Shown: piece by piece, positions 52,203 through 63,559 of the stretch
Position numbering within the stretch: the stretch's first letter is position 1
How the letters are laid out: the number at the start of each line of letters is the position of its first letter
NCBI GenBank assembly: GCA_036768485.1
Contig: JAVLUZ010000154.1
Coordinates: 24,727,637 to 24,791,636 of the forward strand
Source: Mermis nigrescens
Taxonomy: Eukaryota; Nematoda; Enoplea; Mermithida; Mermithidae
DNA: 64,000 nt
Direction: 5' to 3'
The notes under the pieces: model-generated
Database searches by the model: none
What the model was told of the DNA's origin: nothing
The model's input: the letters and a program-made list of their open reading frames with translations, nothing else
Translations under genes and position numbers: made by a program

Positions 52203-52413
52203 CATACATATAACAGCTCGAAATTGAGGGGAGGGTTTCCGGCCATTTAAGGGGGGATAAATGACCTCCAATTTCGGGCTAAAAACACCTGAAAACGGCC
52301 AAATCACCCAAATTGTTTACAAAATTAGGGGAGTTCAAAAATCTTCTGGCTTTGGGGGATCGAAGGACGATTAACTTTGGGTGTGGAATCCCCATCCCCC
52401 TGTTACATATATG
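52203..52413. mobile_element. Family D MITE
   Basis: 211 bp, catacatataacagctcg to cctgttacatatatg, flanked by TTAACAAC and TTAATAAC (7 of 8). Confidence 0.78.
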
Positions 52414-52489
52414 TTAATAACACTATATCTATGCTCATTGTTCCGGACTTTGCTATTCCACAAAGCTTTCGGAAATCAGCATACATGAT

Positions 52490-52710
52490 CTTGGGGGTTG
52501 CGGGCATAGGTGGGCGGCACCAAAGTTCTGGGGTTGCAAGATTTTTTTAAAGGTCAAAAAATGGCCTTAAAAATGGTGTTATGGCGAAAAATCTCAATTT
52601 TAAACGTTTCTCATTGAGCGCTATCCATTGGCATCAAAAAATTGCGGGAAAAAAAACAAAAAATTTCAAAAATTGAATTCTTGGGGGTTACCCCACGCCC
52701 AGGCTTCAGG
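52490..52710 (-). mobile_element. Family B MITE fragment
   Basis: Inverted family B body (tgatttttttaaaggtc-like, cgctatccattggcatcaaaa) ending near ccccacgcccaggc; left limit approximate. Confidence 0.6.
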
Positions 52711-52886
52711 AACGCCAAAAAACGATTGTTTTGACTCGTACCCACCATCTTTGTACTGAAAAAAGACACTTCAGGCTTTCACCTCCCCCCCCCTCCGAAT
52801 TCCCATGTTGTGCATGTCTGGAAATTAGACAACTTTTACAGTAGGGCTTTATCAGGGAAAAAGGTCAGAAAACTAAATGGGTAAAA

Positions 52887-53019
52887 ATGCCGAAAAATTC
52901 TTTTACTAGGACCGTCCTAAATACAGATAGATATAAGTTCGATTTCGGTGCTTTCAGAGATGCAATCAGTAAGGAAGAAAAATTGTATGCGAAACACGGA
53001 AAAATTTATTACATTATCG
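52887..53019 (+). CDS. Candidate exon of unknown gene
   Basis: Open frame from ATG at 52887, or from an acceptor tttactag at 52909, to a donor gtatgc, phase 1 out. The reading YKFDFGAFRDAISKEEKLYA is coding-like (charged, balanced). No family recognised. The next candidate exon (53798) is compatible in phase. Confidence 0.4.
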
Positions 53020-53187
53020 GTATGCTCGAGCGGACGTACATACATTACCTGTGCCTAATAGTAACTTTTGTACTTCTTCAACTACGAATGCTATAATTCA
53101 TTGTAAGAGTAATATGTAGCTGAAAAGCTTCTGTCAGAAACATGAAAAAATATCATGTGTGATTGAACGGAATTTAGTCCTCTGATG

Positions 53188-53596
53188 CATATATGATCTG
53201 AGGGGTTACACCCCTAAGAAAAATTTTTACGTCCGCCCCCTGCATAAATTTTTTTACCTTCCCCCTAGAATTGGCGATTTTTCGAAAGTTTCTGAAAATT
53301 TCTTGCAAAAATTCGTAGAAAATGTGTTTTAAGCTTTTTTAGCTATCTATTTGCTCAAAAGTGTCAAATTGTCCGCCATATGCTCATGTTTTCATTATAT
53401 TTTGTCAAATTTATTCGACTTATTTATTTTTTGACAATTTTTTGTTTTTATGCTTTAGAAAGATACAGCTTCTTCAGAAACGCCGAAAAACGATGTTTTT
53501 GACGCGTACACTCATTTTTGGGCCCAAAAAGGCACTTTAAAATTTCACTTCCCCCTTCATTCCTCTCCCCCAGAATTTCCATACTGTACATGTCTG
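53188..53596 (+). mobile_element. Family C MITE
   Basis: 409 bp starting catatatgatctg and ending ctgtacatgtctg, flanked by perfect 8-bp duplications CTCTGATG (53180-53187 and 53597-53604). Confidence 0.9.
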
Positions 53597-53797
53597 CTCT
53601 GATGTCGTCTGAAAGCGCCAAATTCACGATTCACAGCATAAACAAGTTTGTGACAAAGTTCGTACTATGAATTTCAAATTTCACAAGTAGGTACCTAACC
53701 TACTCATTTTATACACATTGCCTTTTTGTGTGGCTTTGCTTTATGATCAATCATATCGCTGTTTCACGTGGATTGGGAATTGATGATGTTTATCCAG

Positions 53798-53914
53798 CTG
53801 CAGTGTCTTACGTTTGCCCTCGTTTATCCAAAGAAGTTGTTAGGTTTATTTGCGAAATTTGCCCCGCGAATCTATCGTTAAGCTTAGCTCTCGAGATATG
53901 CATAATTTCGAAAA
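53798..53914 (+). CDS. Candidate exon of unknown gene
   Basis: Acceptor tatccag (or ctgcag six bases on), donor gtgcgt. The reading VSYVCPRLSKEVVRFICEI and NLSLSLALE looks like real protein with helices. Phase 1 in and out. No homology recognised; a family C MITE lies in the putative intron before it. Confidence 0.4.
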
Positions 53915-54339
53915 GTGCGTTTTGTATTGATTATATGTATTTTATCGTGAATATCTGTTTCAATTTATCGTTCAACCTTGTTTAATAACTACATATACTA
54001 CATATGGATATCTCAGGTGGTGAATTTGCTTGACTCGAATGTTTTCGCGCGTTTATAGTCTTAACGATTGTTTTTTTTACTTTCCCTGTGTTATGCAATG
54101 TATATTAGATCGCTTACTTATTCAAGCTTTTTGCTATGAAGTGATATTTGCATGTGTGCACTTAAGGTAAATATTAAAATAAAATTCATTGGTTGCGGGC
54201 TAATGCATAGTGGACTGTTGTCAGTCGCACGCAAGATGTTTTCTTAAAATGACTTTTCCGCTCTTACACCGTAAAAACATCAAAAACTTAAATGAATTAA
54301 AATATGCATATACAAAGGAAACTGGTTGCGTGTTGTGAC

Positions 54340-54563
54340 CACACATGGGCGTGGGGGGTATGCACCCCCCAGAAGTTGAAATACTCCCCCCAGTAAAATT
54401 TTTTTTTGCTTTCTCAGCAATTTTTGATGCTATTGGATAGTGCTCGACAAGAAACGTCGAAAAATGGTGTTTTTTTGCCATACAACCACTTTTAAGACAA
54501 TTTTTTGACCTTAAAAAATTTTTTCACCCCCCCCCCCGCAGAATTTGATGCTGCCCACCTATA
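54340..54563 (+). mobile_element. Family B MITE
   Basis: 224 bp, cacacatgggcgtgg to ctgcccacctata, flanked by GTTGTGAC and GTTGTAAC (7 of 8). Confidence 0.85.
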
Positions 54564-54939
54564 GTTGTAACACTCAAAAAACCAGAAAAATAACTAATAG
54601 CGTTCAAAACGAGTTCTTTGGATAAAATGATTATGCTGCGATACTCAACAATTGGGGGGGGCAAAATCCAGACTCTTTCGTAAAAAATCTTTGCTTTAAG
54701 TGTCAATATGTGAGAACCCTTCACTTGTACATTCATGGAACTCCGAGTTCTTGCTTTTTGTATGAACACTGGTCTGGTGCGGGTTCCATCCGTGCAAGGG
54801 CAGCAGCCGAATTCTGGAGACCGGCAAAAATCACCAAAGAAACTTCAAAATTCAATTCTGAGGCCTACTGGATTCTCGGGGAATCTAGACCCCCACGTGT
54901 GATTCTCTAGACAGCCCAGTGGCAGTCTCCATGCTGCCC

Positions 54940-55130
54940 AGTAGGACCACGCGTGGAGGTGTACGTGCACCTCCTCCCCGCAGAATTCAATTTTGAAAAT
55001 TTTTTCCGCAAGTTTTTGATGCCAATGGATAGAGAAACTTTGAAAAATTGTATTTTCTCGCCTAACCACTGTTTTTTGACCTTTGCAAAATCTTGCACCC
55101 TCCAGAATTTTGGTGCTGCCTATCTATGGG
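54940..55130 (+). mobile_element. Family B MITE fragment
   Basis: Family body (gatgccaatggatag, ccttgcaaaatcttgcacc, ttttggtgctgcctatctatg). The left terminus is diverged (ccacgcgtgg). Confidence 0.55.
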
Positions 55131-55137
55131 TATGGAC

Positions 55138-55403
55138 CACACATGGGCGTGGGGGGATCTGGGGGGGGGTCTGGACCCCCCCCAGAAACCAAAAGACCCC
55201 CCCCAGAAATCAAAAGACCCCCCCCAGAAATCAATTTTTGAAAATTTTTTTCGTTTTTTTCGCAATTTTTTGATGCCAATGGATAGTGCTTGGTGAGAAA
55301 CGTCGAAAAATGGTGTTTTTATCGCCATATCACCATTTTTAAGGCCATTTTTTGACCTTCAAAAATCTTGGACCCCCCAGAATTTTCTTGCTGCCCACGT
55401 ATG
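55138..55403 (+). mobile_element. Family B MITE
   Basis: 266 bp, cacacatgggcgtgg to ctgcccacgtatg, flanked by perfect 8-bp duplications GTATGGAC (55130-55137 and 55404-55411). Confidence 0.92.
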
Positions 55404-55820
55404 GTATGGACTCTAACACATCTCGTATTGATTACTTCTTACTATTCCAATGATCGCCAAGATTAAAGAGCTGAGGGAGTACACTCCTCGGAAACTAAAC
55501 GCTACATTAATATGTATATGTAAGTGGATGCCAATGTTCTTACGAAAGTATTTTTTGTAGGACCGATTGTGATTTGTCAAATATACAGGACAGATAAAGG
55601 TACCTACATATCGTATTAGCTACATAGAACTAACCAATCCCTCCTGCCGCTAGTAACCCTTAAGGCGACCCCGTAGTTTTTGCGATAAAGACCTATGCAT
55701 ACATGAGCAGCAGCCAAAATCTGGAGGTCAGATGGGCCAAATCGTCAAAGATTGAATTCTGGGGTTTTCAGATCCTGATAGTGTCATGCGTGTACCTACA
55801 TATTACAGGTACATAGGAAC

Positions 55821-55826
55821 TTTATT
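55821..55826 (-). promoter_or_regulatory. Polyadenylation signal AATAAA of the L1-domain gene
   Basis: Minus-strand AATAAA lies 54 bases after the TGA at 55880-55882, a usual distance. Confidence 0.65.
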
Positions 55827-55879
55827 TTTGCATTGTGCCACTATATTTCAGTTAATGAAGGCGAACAGGTTTTCCCAAA

Positions 55880-56088
55880 TCATGTTTCAATTTTAAGCGC
55901 AACATTATTCTCAGGCCGTTCTTGCTTCGCTTCTTTTTTGATTTCCGATAAGTCTTCAGTTTTGACAACTTTCGATTTATTTGAGCCGAGTTTTTGCTTC
56001 TTCTGTTTGGATAATTTAACTTTTTTCGATGCTCGGGAGCCTCTCGTCCATAAATTTCGCAGTTTGCGCTTTGTAGACGAACGTGTTT
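55880..56088 (-). CDS. L1-domain gene, last exon (lysine-rich tail)
   Basis: The acceptor is tttttcag on the minus strand, phase 1 in. The reading TRSSTKRKLRNLWTRGSR and SKKVKLSKQKKQKLGSNK is about 30% basic and ends NNVALKIET with TGA. Confidence 0.82.
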
Positions 56089-59000
56089 CTGAAAAAATGA
56101 CGATAGTCTCGAAATTCTTTACCATAAATTAGGAAGGCGTCCTAGCCGATCAGTTTTTATGCGATTTTTTAGTTGCATTCAACAAATGTATTTAAACTTC
56201 ATCAAGCCTCATTTCAGCCCTAATTACATCATTCATGTTTAAGCTCCAAATGAAGCGGTATATCTTAAAAATTAGCATATTCTCGGGATCATCACACAAA
56301 CACTAAGATATGTAAGAAAATAGCGTTCTGGTTAGTGATTGGTACAAACTTGACGATCTCTTATTTTTTGATTGCCCACTAGGGTTTTCTTTTCGTGTTG
56401 AGCTTTACTTAACTAAAATCTACTATTCGTATTTTTTGAGTGCATTTCCGCCTCATGCCTATGCTTATGCACAGTCAGTTTTTCAATCATAATTTCTCAC
56501 ATAATCATTTTCAAGAAAAATAACAAGCATATTTGGAAACAACGTTAAAAATCGCACAAATTGTACAAATTGTAAATGCTATCTTAAGTAAAACTAATCG
56601 CATTAAAAGTCGGCTAGGACGGCATCCTAGCTTAGTAAACTTCGAACATGAGCGTGGAGGTCTGGACCATACGTGGGCGTGGTGGGGTTTATACCATACG
56701 TGGGCAGCAAGAAAATTCTGGGGGTGCATGATTTTTTGAAGGTCAAAGAATGGCCTTAAAAATGGTGGTATGGCGATAAAAACACCATTTTCGACGTTTC
56801 TCATCGGGCACTATCCAATGACATCAAAAAATTGCGAAAAAAACGAGAAAATTTTTCAAAAATTGATTTCTGAGGGGGGTATTTTGGTTTCTCGGGGGGA
56901 TGCATACCCCCCAAACCCCCCCCCCCCACGCCCAAGTGTGGTTTATACCCTCCCTCCCGAGAATCCAAAATAATCCTCGCGGAATACGGCAAATCCCTCA
57001 TAATTGAATTTTTGGCATGAGTTTGCGATTTTTGCCGGTTTAGACCCATCGCGATCCCATCCAAAAGATCCCAAAATAAATTTTTTGAATTTATATTTTT
57101 TCGCAATTTTTTATGTCAATGGATAGAGCTCGCTGCCCATACGTGTTTATGTGTTTTTATGTTAATATCCACTATTCTATTAGGAAAGGTTTATGAAAGT
57201 TTAATTTTTCATAATTCATCTGTCAATGCACAGGCGTTAGCCCAAAAATTAGGTTGTCAGGGACTTATTCAGAATTGCGAAATTTTCATAAAAAATTTCT
57301 AGAGCTTACCCATGTATAGTCGATTCCACTTAATTGCTAAGCCCCAAATGAATAAAAGAGCTTTACTATTGCGTTCTGTAAAAAAAGTCGCGTCCATACA
57401 TGAACAGGAATGAAATTCAAAGAGGATATGGATGGAGACAAAAATAATCTATGGTCATAAAGCGGCCGAAAGAGTCTTAAATCAAAAAACTTCCATTTCA
57501 AATTTTAGAAAAAAAACATTTAAAGCCCTTTACTCTTTATATGTAAAAAATAAAAACCATAAGAAATTTTTTCATATTTTTAAATGATATTATCTTTTAA
57601 AGTATATGAAAATAAAGGTTGAATTTTGGAGGTTCGAACGAACCCCTTAAATCCTCCGCATCCAATCTACGTACGCCAAAGGCTGTTTGAAAAATTAGTT
57701 TTATTTTCAAATTTTTCATGTGCGCAGTTCAGCAAATCAAGAAATTAGTATCTGATGAAGTTCCAATCGTCGTAATTTTTTTACAACTGTTCATAACATA
57801 TCTGATTTAGGTGTCTCTCACATTTACAGACCAAAAAAATTAAATCACCTCGTTCATCAGTCGCATTAGACTTAATCAACTGAATCTGGCCACTGGGCCA
57901 CACACGGATTTTTGTTTCCGATCCATCGCTGGTCTCAAATGAATCAAATACGTCGGTAACTGGTTTCAATGATTCGGACTTCGCTTTTGGAACAGGCAAA
58001 CGAACGGCGTTGGCAGATTCTAAAAATAATTTTCCAATTTAATTTAAGCATTTTTAAGAGCTAGGAAAGCTAGCATTGTATTGTAAACAGAGACTCGTCG
58101 AATAAAAATTTTGTAAACAACAAGGCAAAAACAAATATGAATTTCGACAAAAATGCTTCGAATCGTTAAGAAACCGTGAATTGTGTCAGTTTTTGTCATA
58201 TAATTCAGTTTGTTTACAGTTTTTAAACCATCTTAGCCATTCACGATCTTAAGGGTTACACTACACTCCCTGCAAAAAGTTTTTGATAAACTGTGAAAAT
58301 ATTTTGACCCCGTCCCAAAATTTTCGATTTTAAAAAAGGTACATATAAACCGTCCGGGTTTGAGCGTTTTGAGCGATCCTTTAGTTTAAATGTGCCAATT
58401 TTTCGGCGTTTCGCGCCAACGGCCCTTTTGTCTACATTTTATCGCATTTTATAGAATTTTTCTGCGGAAAAAGAGCATCGTCAGAAACACCAAAGAAATG
58501 CCTTCGACGCGTATCCATCGTTTTTGAACCAGAAAGACACTATAGATTTTTTTGTTTCACCTCCCTCCACCCCCCCCACTTTAGAATTGCCATACTGTGG
58601 ATGTATGAGCTTAGCCTTAAGAAGCTGATGACTAGGTTTTATCCAAGCTAGGCCCTGCGCTCCGGGCTGAGTCCTGAAATATCGACCGCGCTATGCATTT
58701 CTAATCACAGTCCACAAACTGAGATACATAGGATGTGAGCTTTATTAGTTTTCTTAATCCGACGCTTAATACGCCTCATCAGCTTAATATTTAAAGAATA
58801 GCGTACGAACGCAATCCATTCATTAATCCAGACAATGCAGGAATAATTTAATCTAAAATGTACGCCATCTGTAAGTACCAGTGATTTTTTTGTACAAGGT
58901 CCGTTTGTACATGTACAAAGATAGTCCCCAAAAGTCTTTGTACATTTTGTAAACACAAATTTTAGGGTACTATAGTATAATACAGTAGCGATGTTAGTGT

Positions 59001-62000
59001 GGTAAAAACAGCGTTGTTCGACTTTTAGTAGTGCATTTTAGCTAATGTCTGGGTCTCTAAGGGCAAAAAATCAGTAAGAATTGTCTTAAAACAACGCGAA
59101 GCGCCTAAAAATTTGACATTTTTCCTTCTGAAATGCAATTTCTGCCATTATAAATATATATAGAACACACAATTACTCATTCCGGCGCGAAGCGCCGAAA
59201 ATTTTTGCGAATTTTAGACCTTTTTTGAAATTTTTGTCTTCCCGGAAATCTTTGTACATGTACAAAGACGGCCCCCAAAAGTCTTTGTACATCGGGAAAA
59301 ATCTTTGCCGAGAACAAAAAACACTGGTAAGTACAAACATTTTAAAAATAAAACCAAACTGTCGTGTACACATATGTACAATTGCTTGAAAGATCAACGA
59401 TTTCTTTTGAGTACATATTTAATTTTCAGAGTATTTGATTTTCGGTTGAAAACTGGAAACAAATTCGGAAAAGGACGGACTAAGTAACTTGATAATTTTA
59501 GCTTAATTTCAAATAAATGTTTTTATTTACTTTTTTAAAAATATTTTTTATAGATTTTATATATATTATATATGTTTCATTTTATTTTTGATAAATTTTT
59601 TAAAATTATTGGCCGAACATTTTCTTCAAAAACTAAAATCATTACGATATTACGTTACACATTACGCATTCTTCAAATTAGTGCATGACACTATCTGTGT
59701 ACATAATTGCACCTACCGATCACGCACGAGAAAGTGTCTGGTCAGTGGTCATTGTCATACATGAGCAGCACCAAAATTCTTTGGGTGAATAAATTCAAAG
59801 GTCAACAAAGTGCCGAAAAATTTATGGTAAAGGCAAAAACAGTATTTTTCGACCCACCTCATCCAGTGATCGGACCGAGGCCTCGGCCTCGGCCTCGGCC
59901 TCAGCAAGCCTCGGCGTTTTTGGAGCCTCGGCCTCGGCGCCGAGGGCGAAGCTAAAAAGTGCCGAGGCGCCGAGGGTTAAAATCAAATTTGAATAAGTTT
60001 AATATATCCGTTGAATATTAACTATTTAGAATACATCTGCAGTACACAGGCTATTTTTTACCTATAGACTTTTCTTATGGTTTTACTCGCGTACCCAGTT
60101 ACACCAAGTTACATACAGCAAAGTGCCAATTTATTATTCATGTGATGACTTCGTTTTAATTCTCATGCTCGCTACATTGATCGGAAACACACATTCCCAA
60201 GGGGGGGGTGAGGGAGGGTTATAACCCTCCTCTCAAGGTACAAGACTCAAGTCACTGTCAGACGATTTTTGGTGCAAACCTTTTGAATAATTTTTGAAGT
60301 TAATTTTTACTATGGCAAAAGTGCAGCTAACTATTAGAATTTCACGAAGTGATACAGTATTTTTGAATGTGAGCAAGAGTAAATAGACAAACTATCACTA
60401 TGAAGCATGCATGCAACAGCTCAAAATTTTCGTAAGGGGCTCCTCGGCATACATGTAACGGCTTGAAATTTCGATTAGGGGTCCCTGGCCATTTTTAGAA
60501 GGAGGAGGGATTAGCGACTCTAATCTTATGTCAAAAATGGCAAAAGCACCTAAAAATAGCCAACAAAGCGCAAATTTTCGCCAAAAGTGGGGAGGGTGGG
60601 TTGACGTTGGAGGGAAGGGTGTAGGGAGGATGTCCAACCCTGGGTAAATGGGGAATTCCCCAAACCCCACTGTTACACGTATGGTTTTCGGCCATTTTTA
60701 TGGGAAAGGGGGTAAATGATCACGAATTTTCGGCCGAAAATCGCAAAAATGCACCTAAAAAAGGCCAATAAATGCAGGTTTTGCCAAAAATCAATTTCGG
60801 CTCGTGCATTTTTTTGGAGCCATTTTTATACAATGTTAAAATACTTTCTTGGACAAAGTGATATTTACTATATCGTTTTCCAGTATATTTTAGGAAATTT
60901 CAAAAATTTTCGGCGCTTCGCGCAAAATATCGCTGATATACTGTATTTAGATTGAAGCAGGGAAATAAACACTCCAAAATCAATTTTTGTGTAATCTAGG
61001 CATCTTTATGCAGATTTAAAAATGTTTTGTATCTATTTATACTGTTTTTAAAAATTTTATGCAAAATAAGTACTATTTAATAACTTTGCAACTTTTTTGC
61101 CGTTCAAAGAAAAAATTGACTAATTTATCCTGATGTTGCATTGGATTTCTACGCACAGTAGTGCTTATTACAAGATTTAATTGGCATATTACAATATCTG
61201 TAATATTTCTGATTTTGTAGTACAAGTTGTTTTAGCTTTCTCAGTCGAATTTTATGTGTAAATTTCATCAAAAGCTGATAAAAATTTCGGCGCTTCGCGC
61301 CGAACTAATATTATCAACTAAATTCAAGCCGAGTTATCACATTTAGGGCCACGTTTTTTTGTATTCGGCAAAGATTTTTCATAATGTACAGAATCTTTTC
61401 AGGACCATCTACATACACAAAGATTTTTGGAGAGACAAAAACTGTAAAAAGGTTTAAAAATTCCGAAAATTTTCGGCGCATCAGTAATTGTCTGTCCTAT
61501 ATATCTTTAAAATAGTAGAATTTGCATTTAGAATGGAAAAATGTCAAATATTCGGAAACCCAGGAATTAGCTAAGATACACTACCAGAGGTCGAAAAACC
61601 CTGTTTTACCACAAAAAATCGCTACTGTACAATACTATAATAGTACACAAAAATTTGCATTTACAAAATGTTCAAAGACTTTGGGATACCATCTTTGCAC
61701 ACGTAAAAAGGTATCTTGCACAGAAAAACACTGTTTAGGACTGCATGCCAGTTGCAGGTCACACACTGGCAGTATGTAAAAATGTGTATGTTTAAAAATA
61801 TATTTATATAAAATATCTACAAAAATTTGTTCGCTCATACAAAGACACTACTTAATTTACTGGTCCCCCATTTTGGGATTTCACCCTTCCCTCATCTCTG
61901 GACCTTGGGAAACTATGACTGGAAAGTACAGTGCAGTTTCCGTCATATTACCTGCCACACCAGAATTGGATGACTGAAAAAGCGTGTTTAAATATGCATT

Positions 62001-63215
62001 ACTGCAAAAGCGAGCACAACAATGGCTACAGTTCTGCCTTTACTTATCTTATTTCGTTTGTTCGTTTATTTCTTCGACGCTGTTTTCTTATTTATAGTAA
62101 TAAAAGTTTTTAAGTGCTTGTTCAGCCATATTTTTTATAAACTTTTCCAAGTCTTCATCAAAGGCAACTTGTTAAATTAAGTATGTTTTCATGCTGCTGA
62201 CTTTATTCAATAAATCCTTCACACATTTAATCAACTATTATTGAAAATAAAAATGAATTGTTTGACATTCGATAAAGTGTTTAATATTACGATTATTCTC
62301 TAGCTCATGTGCACACAAAATATTCCAAGAGTACTATTTATGGGTATAGGTATATAAGCTTGACCCTCGGCATTACCCTCAACCTCGGCCTCGGCCGAGG
62401 CCGAGGCCGAGGCCGCAGGATTTTAAGTCGCCTCGGCTCGGCCGAGGCCGAGGGTCCAAAAAGTACCCTCGGTCCGATCACTGACCTCATCCAGCTTTAT
62501 CCATTCGATTGGCATCAAAAATGATGAGAAATGACAAAAAAGTCATCCATATTGTAAGGATATTTGGTTTTTGGATCTAACACCCGAACTACCACACCCA
62601 CGTGTTGGCACCACATCTGGGCGTTATAGGGGTTTGGGGGTAAGCACCCCCCCCCCCGGAGAAACCAAAATACCCCCCCCCCGAATTCACTTTTTGAAAT
62701 TTTTTTGTTTTTTCGCAATTTTTGATGCCAATAGATAGTGCTCGATCAGAGACGTTGAAAAATGGTGTTTTTTCGCCATACCAACATTCTTAAGGCCATT
62801 TTTTGATCTTTGAAAAATCTTGCACCCCCCCCAGAATTTTGGTGCCGCCCACCTATGGTTGGCTGGCACTGTTATTAGAAGTTGATCGATCTTGCTCACC
62901 TGTTGACACGTAAACGGGAAGCATCGGACAATCACCAACGTTGATGTCCACGGATCTGACATTATTAAATGAGCCGGGCAAATGTTTGTCGACAGATTTT
63001 ATCACCGCTTCAAAATTTTGTAGCAATTCATCTGCACTTTGATCAACATGACCAAATCGAACACAACTAAAAATTAAATACTTACTACTAGACACAACAT
63101 CAGTACGATGACATTCACACGTAATTTTAAATAAGGTAATCCAGACGCGTAAGTGGATCACGTGTTTAATTTTAAAAGACAGAGGCAGCGTGATTTTCCC
63201 AAAATAGTTGCACAT
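55880..63215 (-). CDS. Ribosomal-L1-domain nucleolar protein (RSL1D1-like), 3 exons, 5' part incomplete
   Basis: Three minus-strand exons (63215-62900, 58019-57849, 56088-55880) join in phase to 231 codons plus stop. The first encodes the C-terminal half of a ribosomal L1 fold: VRFGHVDQSADELLQNF, LPGSFNNVRSVDINVG and LPVYVS parallel 'IRIGHVGM...IVENI ... LPEKWKSVKLLFLKT ... LPIF' of RSL1D1. The second is a variable acidic segment, and the third a lysine-rich tail (KKVKLSKQKKQK), as in nucleolar L1-domain proteins acting in ribosome biogenesis. The N-terminal half of the L1 fold is missing. Its frame meets TGA just upstream of ATG 63215, so the start is unclear. Convergent with the DOCK gene. 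Confidence 0.82.
56695..56940 (-). mobile_element. Family B MITE in an L1-gene intron
   Basis: 246 bp, catacgtgggcagcaag to cacgcccaagtgtg, flanked by perfect 8-bp duplications GTTTATAC (56687-56694 and 56941-56948). A second family B terminus (catacgtgggcgtgg) just before it shows it landed in, or next to, an older copy. Confidence 0.92.
57849..58019 (-). CDS. L1-domain gene, middle exon
   Basis: The acceptor is atttttag and the donor gtgatt after GAACGAG; phases 1 in and 1 out match both neighbours. The reading SANAVRLPVPKAKSESLKPV and ETKIRVWPSGQIQLIKS is open throughout. Confidence 0.8.
58238..58607 (+). mobile_element. Family C MITE
   Basis: 370 bp, cattcacgatc to actgtggatgtatg, flanked by ATCTTAGC and AGCTTAGC (7 of 8). 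Contains cggcgtttcgcgcc. Confidence 0.75.
58879..59326 (-). mobile_element. Family A MITE
   Basis: 448 bp with cagtgatttttttgtac and gaacaaaaaacactg ends, flanked by perfect 8-bp duplications GTAAGTAC (58871-58878 and 59327-59334). Confidence 0.92.
59757..59863 (-). mobile_element. Family B MITE, first half (interrupted)
   Basis: Starts catacatgagcagcacc; the family body stops at cccacctcatc, where the large hAT-like element begins. The second half resumes at 62484 with acctcatccagctttatcc and gattggcatcaaaa. Confidence 0.75.
60448..60683. mobile_element. Family D MITE
   Basis: Termini catacatgtaacgg and ctgttacacgtatg, family body with caaaaatggcaaaa. Flanks do not match convincingly. Confidence 0.65.
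61350..61733 (+). mobile_element. Family A MITE, decayed
   Basis: 384 bp, cacgtttttttgtattcgg to cacagaaaaacactg, flanked by TTTAGGGC and TTTAGGAC (7 of 8). Confidence 0.78.
62484..62560 (-). mobile_element. Family B MITE, second half (interrupted)
   Basis: Continues the copy broken at 59863: cctcatccagctttatcc, gattggcatcaaaa, gatgagaaatgac. The distal end is degraded. Confidence 0.65.
62612..62857 (+). mobile_element. Family B MITE
   Basis: 246 bp, cacatctgggcg to gccgcccacctatg; flanks GTTGGCAC and GTTGGCTG agree in 6 of 8. It ends 43 bp from the L1-gene exon. Confidence 0.78.
62900..63215 (-). CDS. L1-domain gene, exon with the L1 C-terminal half
   Basis: Donor gtgagc directly after PVYVST, phase 1 out. 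Frame opens after a TGA at 63218-63216. The reading ITLPLSFKIKHVIHL and SSSKYLIFSCVRFGHVDQ fits RSL1D1 'KKVPVSVNLL ... [21 protein letters not shown]'. Upstream a good acceptor (attttag near 63242) leads into a different frame, suggesting a frameshift, a start here or an assembly error. Confidence 0.78.
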
Positions 63216-63329
63216 TCAGCAGAAAATTTCGATTAATTGCGCCTAAAATAAAATAAGAAAAATAAAAATAAAAATGCAAAATACAATATTGATGATAAAA
63301 TTAAAAAACCCAATGCTTCACCACGAATA

Positions 63330-63558
63330 GAGGGTGGCCCATTTAAGAATCCTTACCTAAATTTATTCAGAACTTGACCAATTATTGACTTTGTTATTTG
63401 TTAATTAAGTGATGTCTTTTTAATGGGAAGCTTTACTTTTATCAATATTAATTCTAATGTTTAAAATTGAATCTGAATTAAAACATACGAAATTCAAAGA
63501 CAGTTAAAAAAGTTTAAATAAAATTTAGATAAGGAAACTAAAGTGGGCCAACCTACTT
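63330..63558. mobile_element. Probable mariner-type MITE
   Basis: agggtggcccatttaagaa at the left resembles the inverse of ctaaagtgggccaacct at the right; about 225 bp. Boundaries and TA duplication are not certain. Confidence 0.5.
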
Positions 63559-63559
63559 T

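Larger units (their letters stand above)
59864..62483. mobile_element. 2.6-kb hAT-like element with CCGAGG/CCTCGG arrays at both ends
   Basis: Exact inverted termini CAGTGATCGGACCGAGG and CCTCGGTCCGATCACTG, flanked by perfect 8-bp duplications ACCTCATC (59856-59863 and 62484-62491), inserted in a family B MITE. Next to each end are 60 to 100 bp of cctcgg/ccgagg hexamers. The interior holds a family D and a family A MITE and no transposase frame. Same ends as the 27.3-34.8-kb element. Confidence 0.9.

Noticed and set aside
59707..59955. Open frame with RPRPRPRPQQ
   Set aside because: Translation of the CCTCGG hexamer array across a MITE junction.
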